Positions 25,323 to 33,391 of a stretch of DNA of 64,000 nt are shown here, one piece after another. The stretch comes from an uncultured Flavobacteriales bacterium (GTDB lineage Bacteria; Bacteroidota; Bacteroidia; Flavobacteriales; BACL11): positions 1 to 64,000 of the forward strand of contig CAJXYM010000003.1 of the NCBI GenBank assembly GCA_913063045.1, in the 5' to 3' direction. Under the pieces are notes generated by a model that was not told the DNA's origin, made no database searches, and worked only from the letters and a program-made list of their open reading frames with translations. Made by a program: the position numbers and the translations under genes. Each line of letters opens with the position of its first letter. The stretch's first letter is position 1.

Positions 25323-26198
25323 CTAAAAAGTGGATTTTGATGCTAATAAGGTATTCTTTAGTAGCATAGCGATGGTCATAGGTCCTACACCACCAGGGAC
25401 AGGTGTTATATATCCGCACTTTTCTGAAACATCTTTGAAATTTACATCTCCTACTAACTTCCAACCTGATTTTGTAAAGTCAGATTTCACTCTAGTAATA
25501 CCTACATCTATTATGCAAGCTCCAGGCTTAATCATATCTTTAGTAATAAAATTAGCTTTACCTAAAGCAACTATTAAAATATCAGCTGAAAGACAAATTT
25601 CTTTTAAGTTAGTAGTTCTACTATGAGCAAGAGTAACTGTAGCGTTACCTGGGTTGTTTTTTCTTGACATCAAAATACTCATTGGAGTTCCTACAATATT
25701 ACTCCTTCCTAACACAACACAATGCTTGCCACTAGTATTGATATTATACCTAGAAAGAAGCTCTATAATACCTGCAGGAGTAGCTGAAACAAAAGTTGGT
25801 AAATTAAGAACCATATTCCCGATATTAAGTGGATGAAAGCCATCTACATCTTTATGAGGAAGAATTGATTTTGTAATTAGATCTTCATCAAAAGATTCAG
25901 GTAAAGGTAACTGGACAATTAATCCATCTATATTTTTGTTTATATTAATTTTATTAATCTCTTCTAAAAGTTGTTCTTGAGTGATATTATTATCTAATCT
26001 TATTAAAGTAGACTCAAAACCTACTTTTTCACAAGCTTTAACTTTTGCATTAACATAGGTTTGACTAGCACCGTTCTCTCCAACTAAAATTGCAGACAGA
26101 TGAGGGCGCTTTCCATTATTGCTTATAATTTTTTTTACCTCAAGAGAGATTTCTTCTTTTATAAGAGCTGATATTTTTTTTCCATCTAATATTTTCAT
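25323..26198 (-). CDS. folD: Bifunctional methylenetetrahydrofolate dehydrogenase/cyclohydrolase
   Basis: The 291-residue FolD interconverts 5,10-methylene-, methenyl- and 10-formyl-tetrahydrofolate, supplying one-carbon units for purines and formyl-Met-tRNA. The active-site YVNAKVKAC with the catalytic lysine lies near residue 50, followed by LPLP, HKDVDGFHPLN, the nucleotide-binding GRSNIVGTPMS, and the C-terminal TPVPGGVGPMTIAML. It starts one base after the ffh stop on the same strand, so the two are likely co-transcribed (ftsY-ffh-folD). No terminator is visible between folD and the cold shock promoter. Confidence 0.96.
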   Translation of the reverse strand: MKILDGKKISALIKEEISLEVKKIISNNGKRPHLSAILVGENGASQTYVNAKVKACEKVGFESTLIRLDNNITQEQLLEEINKININKNIDGLIVQLPLPESFDEDLITKSILPHKDVDGFHPLNIGNMVLNLPTFVSATPAGIIELLSRYNINTSGKHCVVLGRSNIVGTPMSILMSRKNNPGNATVTLAHSRTTNLKEICLSADILIVALGKANFITKDMIKPGACIIDVGITRVKSDFTKSGWKLVGDVNFKDVSEKCGYITPVPGGVGPMTIAMLLKNTLLASKSTF

Positions 26199-26199
26199 A

Positions 26200-27540
26200 T
26201 TATAATTTTGGCATATTATTTCCCTGCATCATTTGCATCATTTTTGCCTTACCTCCTCCTTGCATCATCTTCATCATTTTACTCATTTGATTAAATTGTT
26301 TAATAAGCTGATTTATCTCTTGAACATTAGTTCCACTTCCCTGAGCAATTCTTTTTTTTCTACTTCCATTTAATAAAGTAGGATTACTTCTTTCTTCAGC
26401 AGTCATTGAATAAATTATTGATTCAATCCCTTTGAAAGAATCATTATCAATATCAGTATCTTTTATAGATTTACTAACTCCAGGAATCATAGAAGCTAAA
26501 TCTTTAATATTTCCCATCTTTTTAATTTGTTGTATTTGACTTAAAAAGTCATCAAAACCAAATGTATTCTTAGCTATCTTTTTTTGAATCTTTCTGGCGT
26601 CTTCTTCATTAAATTGTTGTTGGGCTCTTTCTACTAAAGAAATTACATCACCCATTCCAAGAATTCTACTTGCCATTCTATCAGGATAAAAAACATCTAA
26701 GCCATCCATTTTTTCAGAAGTACCAATAAACTTAATGGGCTTATCAACGACTGATCTAATTGTAAGAGCAGCTCCGCCTCTGGTATCTCCATCTAGTTTA
26801 GTTAAAACAACTCCGCTATAATCTAACGTATCATTAAACGATTTTGCCGTATTTACTGCATCTTGCCCTGTCATTGAATCAACAACAAATAGAGTTTCAT
26901 GTGGCTTAACTTGATCCTTAATAGTTCCAATTTCATTCATCATATGCTCATCAATCGCTAACCTACCCGCGGTATCAATGATAACAACATCTTTAGCATT
27001 TTTTCTGGCGTATGAAATGGAATTATTAGCAATATCAACCGGGTTTTTATTATCTATTTCTTTAAAAACATCAACCCCTACTTCTTCAGAAAGGACTGTA
27101 AGTTGATTAATTGCAGCTGGTCTGTAAACATCACATGCTACTAAAAGTGGTTTCTTATTATGCTTATTTTTAAGATGTAATGCTAACTTACCACAAAAAG
27201 TAGTTTTACCAGACCCTTGTAATCCAGCTACTAAAATAATAGTAGGCTTAGAAATAAGATTCAGATCCGATTTCTCACTACCCATTAAAGTAGCAAGTTC
27301 ATCCTTCATAATTTTAGTTAATAAATCTCCAGGTTTCAAAGAAGTAAGTACTTGTTGACCTAAAGCTTTAGTTTGAACATTGGAAGTAAACTCTTTAGCA
27401 GTTTTAAAATCAACATCAGCAGAAATTAGAGCTTTTCTAATTTCTTTCATTGTTTGAGCTACATTTATTTCAGAAATACTCCCCTGTCCCTTAAGTACCT
27501 TAAAAGCTTGATCTAATTTATTTGATAAATTTTCGAACAT
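26200..27540 (-). CDS. ffh: Signal recognition particle protein Ffh
   Basis: The 446-residue SRP54 homologue binds signal sequences of nascent membrane proteins and, with SRP RNA, delivers ribosomes to FtsY. It has an N-terminal helical domain, a GTPase domain with G1 GLQGSGKT (about 106-113), DTAGR and TKLDGDTRGG, and a methionine-rich M domain ending MSKMMKMMQGGGKAKMMQMMQG. It lies directly downstream of ftsY, 12 bp apart, so both partners of the targeting GTPase pair are made together. An SRP RNA gene was not found in the window. Confidence 0.97.
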   Translation of the reverse strand: MFENLSNKLDQAFKVLKGQGSISEINVAQTMKEIRKALISADVDFKTAKEFTSNVQTKALGQQVLTSLKPGDLLTKIMKDELATLMGSEKSDLNLISKPTIILVAGLQGSGKTTFCGKLALHLKNKHNKKPLLVACDVYRPAAINQLTVLSEEVGVDVFKEIDNKNPVDIANNSISYARKNAKDVVIIDTAGRLAIDEHMMNEIGTIKDQVKPHETLFVVDSMTGQDAVNTAKSFNDTLDYSGVVLTKLDGDTRGGAALTIRSVVDKPIKFIGTSEKMDGLDVFYPDRMASRILGMGDVISLVERAQQQFNEEDARKIQKKIAKNTFGFDDFLSQIQQIKKMGNIKDLASMIPGVSKSIKDTDIDNDSFKGIESIIYSMTAEERSNPTLLNGSRKKRIAQGSGTNVQEINQLIKQFNQMSKMMKMMQGGGKAKMMQMMQGNNMPKL

Positions 27541-27552
27541 TGTTTAAAAAAT

Positions 27553-28536
27553 TTAATTATTAAAAATTGAATTAACAAACTCTTTACTGTTAAATAGTTG
27601 TAAATCATTGATTCCTTCACCAACTCCTATGTAACGAACAGGTATATTAAATTGATCCGATATACCAATTACTACTCCTCCCTTAGCTGTTCCGTCAAGC
27701 TTAGTAAGAGCTAAAGAATTAACTTTAGTAGCTGCTGTAAACTGTTTTGCTTGTTCAATAGCATTTTGCCCTGTTGATGCATCTAAAACAAGCATAACAT
27801 CATGAGGAGCATTTGGAATAATCTTATGCATAACATTTCTAATTTTAGTTAATTCATTCATTAAATTAATTTTATTATGCAACCTACCTGCTGTATCAAT
27901 AATAACTACATCAGCCTTTTTAGCTTTTGCAGATTGTAAAGTATCAAATGCAACTGAAGCTGGATCAGATCCCATATCCTGCTTAACAATATCAACACCA
28001 ACTCTTTCCGCCCAAATTGATATTTGATCAACTGCAGCAGCTCTAAATGTATCCGCTGCACCCAGGACAACTTTCAGACCAGCTAGCTTAAATTTATGAG
28101 CTAACTTCCCAATTGTAGTTGTTTTACCTACTCCGTTAACACCAACAACCATTATTACATAAGGATCATTAGTTTCTGGAACAATAAAGTCTTTACTATC
28201 CTCATTATTAAACAAATTAGATATTTCATCCTTTAAGATAGTATTTAAATCTTCTGCATTTATATAATTATCTTTTTTTACTCGGATTTCAAGATTATGA
28301 ATAATCTTTAAAGTTGTTTCAACACCTATATCAGAAGTTATTAAAACCTCCTCAATATCGTCTAAATCATTTTCATCAATCTTAGATTTACCAATAACTT
28401 TTTTTGAAAGTTTCTCAAAAAAACTTTTCTTAGTTTTTGCTAAGCTTGATTCAAGTTGATGTTTATTATCCTCAACAGCCTTAACTGATTTATTTTCTCC
28501 AGTAAAAATATTTTTTAACTTATCAAATAATGCCAT
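27553..28536 (-). CDS. ftsY: Signal recognition particle receptor FtsY
   Basis: The 327-residue SRP receptor GTPase docks Ffh-ribosome complexes at the membrane. The NG domain is complete: GVNGVGKTTTIGKLA (G1), DTFRAAAVDQ, DTAGRLHNK, TKLDGTAKGG. The acidic A domain of E. coli FtsY is reduced here to a lysine-rich N-terminal segment, as in many short FtsY proteins. It begins 16 nt after the T run of the terminator for the rpmG-DUF4295 unit. I see no clean TAnnTTTG box between, so ftsY may depend partly on read-through. Confidence 0.96.
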   Translation of the reverse strand: MALFDKLKNIFTGENKSVKAVEDNKHQLESSLAKTKKSFFEKLSKKVIGKSKIDENDLDDIEEVLITSDIGVETTLKIIHNLEIRVKKDNYINAEDLNTILKDEISNLFNNEDSKDFIVPETNDPYVIMVVGVNGVGKTTTIGKLAHKFKLAGLKVVLGAADTFRAAAVDQISIWAERVGVDIVKQDMGSDPASVAFDTLQSAKAKKADVVIIDTAGRLHNKINLMNELTKIRNVMHKIIPNAPHDVMLVLDASTGQNAIEQAKQFTAATKVNSLALTKLDGTAKGGVVIGISDQFNIPVRYIGVGEGINDLQLFNSKEFVNSIFNN

Positions 28537-28552
28537 TTACTATAATATATTT

Positions 28553-28587
28553 AAAAAAAAAGCTTCTTTCAAAAATAGAAAGAAGCT
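28553..28587 (-). terminator. Intrinsic terminator after the DUF4295 gene
   Basis: On the - strand a perfect ten-base-pair stem AGCTTCTTTC/GAAAGAAGCT with a seven-base loop is followed by eight or more T. It ends the rpmG-DUF4295 transcript just before ftsY. Confidence 0.88.
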
Positions 28588-28612
28588 GAATATTAAACTA
28601 AAAAATATTTAA

Positions 28613-28765
28613 TTACTTTTTAGATAAAAATTCATTTACTTTTTCTTTTGGAACTATCTCCGATTTAAAAGAATATGAACCATTTGTATTTTTAACCATT
28701 TTTACTGCCTTCGTGAAAGCTTTAGCTCCTTTTTTTTGTAATGATGCTACTGTTTTTTTTGCCAT
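28613..28765 (-). CDS. DUF4295 small protein
   Basis: This 50-residue gene, too short for the ORF track, reads MAKKTVASLQKKGAKAFTKAV...VNEFLSKK. It is the small basic DUF4295 protein typically found next to rpmG and ftsY in Bacteroidota. The basic composition and ribosomal-protein neighbours suggest a ribosome-linked role, but its function is unknown. It starts 6 bp after rpmG and is followed by a strong terminator. Confidence 0.9.
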   Translation of the reverse strand: MAKKTVASLQKKGAKAFTKAVKMVKNTNGSYSFKSEIVPKEKVNEFLSKK

Positions 28766-28771
28766 TTCTTT

Positions 28772-28954
28772 TTATTTAATTTCTTTGTGTAAAGTCATTT
28801 TCTTTAGAATAGGATTAAACTTATTTAACTCTAGTCTATCTGGAGTATTCTTTTTATTTTTAGTTGAGATATAACGAGAAGTTCCAGGCTTACCGCTTGC
28901 CTTATGCTCTGTACACTCAAGAATAACCTGTATTCTATTTCCTTTTTTTGCCAT
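28772..28954 (-). CDS. rpmG: 50S ribosomal protein L33
   Basis: The 60-residue protein has the L33 pattern: [60 protein letters not shown]. Only one cysteine (in LECTEH) remains of the four zinc-binding cysteines, so this is a zinc-independent form. It leads a short unit with DUF4295. In many Bacteroidota, rpmB (L28) stands directly upstream; here rpmB is 2.9 kb away behind an M1 peptidase and two lipoprotein genes. A -7 box is 22 nt upstream of the ATG. Confidence 0.95.
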   Translation of the reverse strand: MAKKGNRIQVILECTEHKASGKPGTSRYISTKNKKNTPDRLELNKFNPILKKMTLHKEIK

Positions 28955-28976
28955 TTTTTCAAAATTTATTGGACTG

Positions 28977-28984
28977 CAAATTTA
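28977..28984 (-). promoter_or_regulatory. -7 box TAAATTTG for rpmG-DUF4295
   Basis: Exact TAnnTTTG match 22 nt upstream of the rpmG ATG. Confidence 0.55.
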
Positions 28985-29012
28985 ATTAATTTTTACAAAT
29001 GTAATACAAGAG

Positions 29013-30656
29013 TCATGTCTTTTTTATATTAATAAATAACAAGTCGTCTCTGATGACAAAATCTTTTTTATCAATACTACCTAATGATAACTCTTGCCAA
29101 TCTGATGAGGGGAAGATTCTCTTTTCATTTATTCCAATATTAAAGATTAAAGGCATGTCAAAATCATTTATCGCATTCCATCTGTAAATCAAAGAATAAC
29201 TTCTACCTTTTTTTTGAAATTTATATTCAAATTCAGGGATATCTTTATGAGATAAATATTGCTCAAAAATTTTACTTAGATCAAGATTAAAAAATCTATT
29301 AAAATAATTTATCACCTCTACACCATCTAAGGTACTATGTTTTTTTTGTATTGCTAATCCTTTAATTCCAGCAAACCACAAAGAATCGTTATTAATTACA
29401 TTTCTAAGAGTATTAAGCATTAACGAACCTTTACTATACATATCACTACTTCCTTTACAATTAACATGGAAATCACAAATTACAGCTTTATCATTTATAA
29501 CTCTATTTTTCTGATTATTTACATATTCTAACATTTTCTGATAACCATACATGCATTCTACATAAAGAACTTCTGAGTAAGTACAAAAACCTTCATGAAC
29601 CCACATATCTGCAATATCATTGGAAGTAATACTATTCCCCCACCATTCATGTCCAGTTTCATGAACAATTATAAAATCAAAATCTAAATCAGCAGTATAG
29701 TTTGTATTGCCATTATATCCTGGTAGATAATTATTTCCATACGCAATAGCACTTTGATGCTCCATTCCTAAGTATGAAGATTCAATAAGAGCATAACCAT
29801 CATTTAAAAAAGGATAAGGACCAAAATATTTTTCAAAACATTCAAGCATAGGCTTTACTTGTTTAAAATGATTTTGGGCTTTTTCCTTATTGTAAGAGAG
29901 CACATAATAATCTAAGCTCAACGTATCATTTTCTCTTAGCAAAACATCACTAAAATGAATATAATCTCCAATATAAAGAGTTACATTATATGAATTAATA
30001 GGATAAGAAACAAACCAAGAGGACTTCCTACTTAATACATTATCAATTGTAAATATAGAATCTGAAATTAAATTACCATTAGATATTATTGGCCATTTTA
30101 AATTTGAAGTAATGGTAATTCTCATACTATCAGGCTCATCAGACTGATGATCTTTACAAGGCCACCATGAACTTGCTCCTAAACCTTGACAAGAAACTCC
30201 AATTAAAGGGTTACTATTATCATCTATCTGCCAAGAAAAACCCCCATCCCAGGGAGGATTTTTAGCAACTTGAGGCTTTCCATAATAATTAAATTTTACA
30301 ATAATTTTCTCTCCTTTAATTATTTCTCTAGATAAAGAAATAAAAACTGCATTAAATTCTCTGTAAAATTGTAGTTGCTCATCTTCAAATTCGATTGAAA
30401 TAATTTGCAAACTACTTGATAAATCAATTTGTAAGGATTGAAAGTTTGTTTTTGCTAATAAATATATTTCATTTGAAGATTCATCCAAAATATTTTCCCG
30501 ACAATCAACTACCACGTCTAAATCATAAAAAAATACGTCATAAGCAGACCTTAATGATGAAAGATTCCCTCTTAAACTATCTCCTCGAGAATAAGTCTGA
30601 GATAAAAGAATAGTACTCAAACTACATAAGAAAATGCAGCAGATTAATCTTTTCAT
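29013..30656 (-). CDS. M1-family metallopeptidase (aminopeptidase N-like)
   Basis: The 547-residue protein has a signal peptide (MKRLICCIFLCSLSTILLSQ), an N-terminal beta domain and an M1 catalytic domain. The zinc motif is HETGHEWWGNSI followed by the third ligand in WVHEGFCTYSE (together about residues 331-355); the exopeptidase motif GxMEN appears as LGMEHQ, with His instead of Asn. It should cleave N-terminal residues from peptides in the periplasm or at the cell surface. The large C-terminal helical domain of PepN is absent, as in many short Bacteroidota M1 enzymes. It follows two small lipoprotein genes (14 bp gap). Confidence 0.9.
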   Translation of the reverse strand: MKRLICCIFLCSLSTILLSQTYSRGDSLRGNLSSLRSAYDVFFYDLDVVVDCRENILDESSNEIYLLAKTNFQSLQIDLSSSLQIISIEFEDEQLQFYREFNAVFISLSREIIKGEKIIVKFNYYGKPQVAKNPPWDGGFSWQIDDNSNPLIGVSCQGLGASSWWPCKDHQSDEPDSMRITITSNLKWPIISNGNLISDSIFTIDNVLSRKSSWFVSYPINSYNVTLYIGDYIHFSDVLLRENDTLSLDYYVLSYNKEKAQNHFKQVKPMLECFEKYFGPYPFLNDGYALIESSYLGMEHQSAIAYGNNYLPGYNGNTNYTADLDFDFIIVHETGHEWWGNSITSNDIADMWVHEGFCTYSEVLYVECMYGYQKMLEYVNNQKNRVINDKAVICDFHVNCKGSSDMYSKGSLMLNTLRNVINNDSLWFAGIKGLAIQKKHSTLDGVEVINYFNRFFNLDLSKIFEQYLSHKDIPEFEYKFQKKGRSYSLIYRWNAINDFDMPLIFNIGINEKRIFPSSDWQELSLGSIDKKDFVIRDDLLFINIKKT

Positions 30657-30672
30657 TAATAGGAATTTTTTA

Positions 30673-31158
30673 TTATCTAGAAAGATCTATTGAACAATTA
30701 ATTGAGTCAAGAGTACCAGGAATTAATTCAAAAGAGAATATTACATCCATATTTCCAATTGAATCGCTCAAAAAACCATTACCCTGAATATCAACAGTAA
30801 TGTCAAGAGGTAAATTATTTAAATTAATTTGAGCTTGAAAAGGCTGAGGTTCAATATTAAAAATACCAGCATTATTAATTGAAGCAACAATATTGTTTTC
30901 TCCTGCCTGTATATAAATATATGAAGAGGAATCAGCCATAACAGTAACTGAATCTGGCAATTCTTCATCTAAAGAAATAATCTCGTTACCAAATTGATAG
31001 TCTTCACACAATGGATTCATCACCCAAACCCCAAGAGAGTTATCTATATTAAAAAAATCAACCGGACCTAATTCATCACCACCGCTAGAAGATTCACAAG
31101 AGATTAAAAAAGAAAAAATTAAAAAAGTTTTTAAAAAGAAAGATAAATAAATTTTCAT
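30673..31158 (-). CDS. Small lipoprotein, paralogue of its neighbour
   Basis: The 161-residue protein has a lipoprotein signal (FLISCESSSGG) and one beta-rich domain of about 120 residues. I do not recognise a named family. The stretch GVWVMNPLCEDYQFGNEII...LPDSVTVMA aligns by eye with GIWNLEPNCEDIDIAGLTT...LPSTLDIQA in the adjacent gene, including the conserved W, the NxxCED motif and a final Cys, so the two are tandem paralogues. The two cysteines (in CED and NCS near the end) could form a disulfide. It should be anchored in the outer membrane. Function unknown. Confidence 0.8.
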   Translation of the reverse strand: MKIYLSFFLKTFLIFSFLISCESSSGGDELGPVDFFNIDNSLGVWVMNPLCEDYQFGNEIISLDEELPDSVTVMADSSSYIYIQAGENNIVASINNAGIFNIEPQPFQAQINLNNLPLDITVDIQGNGFLSDSIGNMDVIFSFELIPGTLDSINCSIDLSR

Positions 31159-31167
31159 ATCAATGTA

Positions 31168-31782
31168 TTATTTAGTTAATATCATAGCACAATCGCTAGA
31201 GAAGTCAATAGAGGTAATTACTATATCAACAGAACCAGAAAAATTTAAGGCTAAAGTAGCCTCATTTGCTGATATTAGAAAACCAGTACCCGATACATCT
31301 ACAGCTATATCTTGTCCTGTTGTTGGTTCGTTAAAAGTTATTACTGAAGGATTAACAGTCATGATTCCATCAGATGTGATTGATCCATTAATTTGAGTAC
31401 CATTAAAGTCAATAAATAATGATGATTGTCCATTTGCTTGTATGTCAAGAGTAGATGGAAGCTGATCATTTAAAGAAATAGTAGTTAAACCCGCAATATC
31501 AATATCCTCACAGTTAGGCTCAAGATTCCAGATCCCTTGAGCTAAATCAATACTGTATTGACAGCTATTAGCATCCATAGAGTTTGCTTCAGGGTTAAAA
31601 TTAAAAGCAGAAAAATCAGTACATCCTAAAATAGGAGCAATACACGAACCATCATCTGTGTTAGCAAGGTTATTATAATTTATAGAAATTGGGTCTGTAC
31701 AGCCCAAAAGCTCCTTCTCACATGACGAAAATAGAATAGAAATCAGAGTAAGAAATATAAAAGGTATTAAGAGATTTTTCAT
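31168..31782 (-). CDS. Lipoprotein with GCTDP repeats
   Basis: I start this protein at the ATG 31782 (204 residues), not at 31824: the longer N-terminus is encoded inside the terminator hairpin, while the shorter form gives a proper lipoprotein signal (LFSSCEK). After the Cys anchor come two calcium-binding-like repeats, GCTDPISINYNNLANTDDGSCI and GCTDFSAFNFNPEANSMDANSC, of the GCTDPxAxNYNxxA type common in marine Flavobacteriales. A beta-rich domain shared with the neighbouring lipoprotein follows. It ends 9 bp before that gene. Function unknown; a surface role is inferred. Confidence 0.82.
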   Translation of the reverse strand: MKNLLIPFIFLTLISILFSSCEKELLGCTDPISINYNNLANTDDGSCIAPILGCTDFSAFNFNPEANSMDANSCQYSIDLAQGIWNLEPNCEDIDIAGLTTISLNDQLPSTLDIQANGQSSLFIDFNGTQINGSITSDGIMTVNPSVITFNEPTTGQDIAVDVSGTGFLISANEATLALNFSGSVDIVITSIDFSSDCAMILTK

Positions 31783-31795
31783 AAAATATTTTTGT

Positions 31796-31832
31796 AAAAA
31801 AAAAGTTGCTATCAAATATAGCAACTTTTTTT
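31796..31832. terminator. Intrinsic terminator after rpmB
   Basis: The stem gttgctat/atagcaac with a five-base loop is flanked by A and T runs on either side. It ends the rpmB transcript on the - strand. The -7 box for the next gene is formed by part of its stem and loop. Confidence 0.85.
31813..31820 (-). promoter_or_regulatory. -7 box TATATTTG inside the rpmB terminator
   Basis: Exact TAnnTTTG match formed by three bases of the stem and the five-base loop, 30 nt upstream of the lipoprotein ATG at 31782. If used, one short segment works as both terminator and promoter. Confidence 0.42.
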
Positions 31833-31854
31833 ATAAATTATAGTTTAAAAGTAT

Positions 31855-32094
31855 TTAAACTAAAACATTTCCATTCTCAATTGCCTTTGATAACACTGAA
31901 GCAATTCCATTCTTATTTATTGTTCTAAGTGCATTTGTAGATACTTTTAATATTACCCATTCACCTGTTTCTGGAATAAAAAACTTTTTAGTTTGAAGAT
32001 TAGGATAAAATTTTCTTTTTGTTCTTCTTTTTGAGTGAGAAACATTATTACCTACCATTACCTTCTTTCCTGTTATTTGACAAACTTTTGACAT
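31855..32094 (-). CDS. rpmB: 50S ribosomal protein L28
   Basis: The 79-residue protein shows the L28 pattern: [41 protein letters not shown] and a C-terminal segment with [13 protein letters not shown]. It carries one N-terminal Cys only, so it is a zinc-free form. It is a single-gene unit with its own -7 box upstream and a terminator downstream. The expected neighbour rpmG is separated from it by three genes. Confidence 0.96.
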   Translation of the reverse strand: MSKVCQITGKKVMVGNNVSHSKRRTKRKFYPNLQTKKFFIPETGEWVILKVSTNALRTINKNGIASVLSKAIENGNVLV

Positions 32095-32116
32095 GTTTTC
32101 TTAAATTTTTGGTTCG

Positions 32117-32124
32117 CAAATATA
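32117..32124 (-). promoter_or_regulatory. -7 box TATATTTG for rpmB
   Basis: Exact TAnnTTTG match 22 nt upstream of the rpmB ATG, in the gap after cinA. Confidence 0.6.
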
Positions 32125-32149
32125 CAATCTAAAGTAAATTAAAAGAAAT

Positions 32150-33382
32150 TTATTTATGTTTTTTTATTTCTTCGTATAACATCTCGAAAGCTTTATTTCT
32201 AACTTGAGTTATAATTAGCTCTCTATCCCCACTAAATAAATATTTACTTACTATATTATTTTCAGCAGTATTAATAGAAATAAATACTGTTCCTAGAGGG
32301 TTTTTTACATCACCTGCTGAGGGCCCAGCGTAACCAGTGGTAGAAATTGAAAAATCAGAATTAAATTTTTGTGCTATATTTTTTGACATTTTTTGTGCAA
32401 CTTCCTTGCTAACTGATGTTAATTCTTCTATTAATTTATGATTAATATCTAAGAAACTCTCTTTAATTTCGTTATTGTATGCAATAATTGCTCCTTTAAA
32501 ATATGATGAACTGCCTGCAAAAGATGTAATCTTAGATGAAATAGCACCACCGGAACAGCTTTCAGCTACGGAAAGAGAATAATTATTATTATTAAAAAAA
32601 TCATGGATTTTCTTAAACAAATCCACTTCTTCATTTTCAAAAACCACTAACTCTTTTAATTTAATTAATTCTTTACTAACTAAGTAATTTAACTCATCCT
32701 TGTCATATCCTGAGCAGCTTAACCTTAGCCTAACTAAACCTGGCTTAGGAAGATAGGCCAATTTTAACTTTGCATCAAGATTTTTTTCCCAGTCAAATAG
32801 CATATTAGCTAATTGAGATTCAGGAATATTCCTAACAAAAACTGTTTTATGTAAAATATAGGGCAATTTAAACTCTTGTTTAAAAGATAGAAGAAAATTA
32901 TTTAATAAATATTTCATTTCATAAGGAACTCCAGGAAGAGCTATAAGATGATTATGATTATTGAAATATAATCCAGGAGCCGTTCCAATACTATTTCTAA
33001 AAATCTTTGCCTTAGAAGGAACTAAAGCTTGTTCTTTATTTAATTGAGAGATCTCTCCCCTACCCTTACTTTTAAAAAAAGAAACTATATCAAATAAAAC
33101 CTCTTTATTTTCAATTAAAGAATCATTGAAATAATCACATAATGCCAATTTAGTTAAATCATCATTAGTTGGTCCTAGACCTCCTGTAACAATAACTAAA
33201 TCAGATCTATTAAGTGCAAGGGATATTGTACAAACTATATCAGATCTTGCATCTTTTATTGTATGGATATATTCACAACTGATACCAAAATCATTCAATA
33301 ACTTTGAAATAAAGGTTGCATTAGTATTAACTATTTGACCAATTAAAATTTCATCAGCAATTGAAATAATTTCAGCTTTCAT
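32150..33382 (-). CDS. cinA: CinA-family protein (competence/damage-inducible)
   Basis: The 410-residue protein has the two CinA domains: an N-terminal MoaB/MoeA-like domain (MKAEIISIADEILIGQIVNTNA; VTGGLGPTNDDLTK near residue 65) with ADP-ribose pyrophosphatase-type function in the family, and a C-terminal PncC-type NMN deamidase domain (SVAESCSGGAISSKITSFAGSSSYFKGAIIAYNN; STTGYAGPSAG). Together they recycle pyridine nucleotides. A link to competence is historical and not supported here. It lies 9 bp downstream of the universal stress gene and is probably on the same transcript. Confidence 0.93.
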   Translation of the reverse strand: MKAEIISIADEILIGQIVNTNATFISKLLNDFGISCEYIHTIKDARSDIVCTISLALNRSDLVIVTGGLGPTNDDLTKLALCDYFNDSLIENKEVLFDIVSFFKSKGRGEISQLNKEQALVPSKAKIFRNSIGTAPGLYFNNHNHLIALPGVPYEMKYLLNNFLLSFKQEFKLPYILHKTVFVRNIPESQLANMLFDWEKNLDAKLKLAYLPKPGLVRLRLSCSGYDKDELNYLVSKELIKLKELVVFENEEVDLFKKIHDFFNNNNYSLSVAESCSGGAISSKITSFAGSSSYFKGAIIAYNNEIKESFLDINHKLIEELTSVSKEVAQKMSKNIAQKFNSDFSISTTGYAGPSAGDVKNPLGTVFISINTAENNIVSKYLFSGDRELIITQVRNKAFEMLYEEIKKHK

Positions 33383-33391
33383 CTAAACTAA

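Noticed and set aside
31163-31396. 77-aa + strand ORF over the GCTDP lipoprotein gene
   Set aside because: Shadow of the - strand gene; the composition mirrors its codons.
31783-31824. Extended N-terminus MLYLIATFFLQKYF of the GCTDP lipoprotein
   Set aside because: It is encoded by the terminator hairpin, and the shorter start gives a proper lipoprotein signal.
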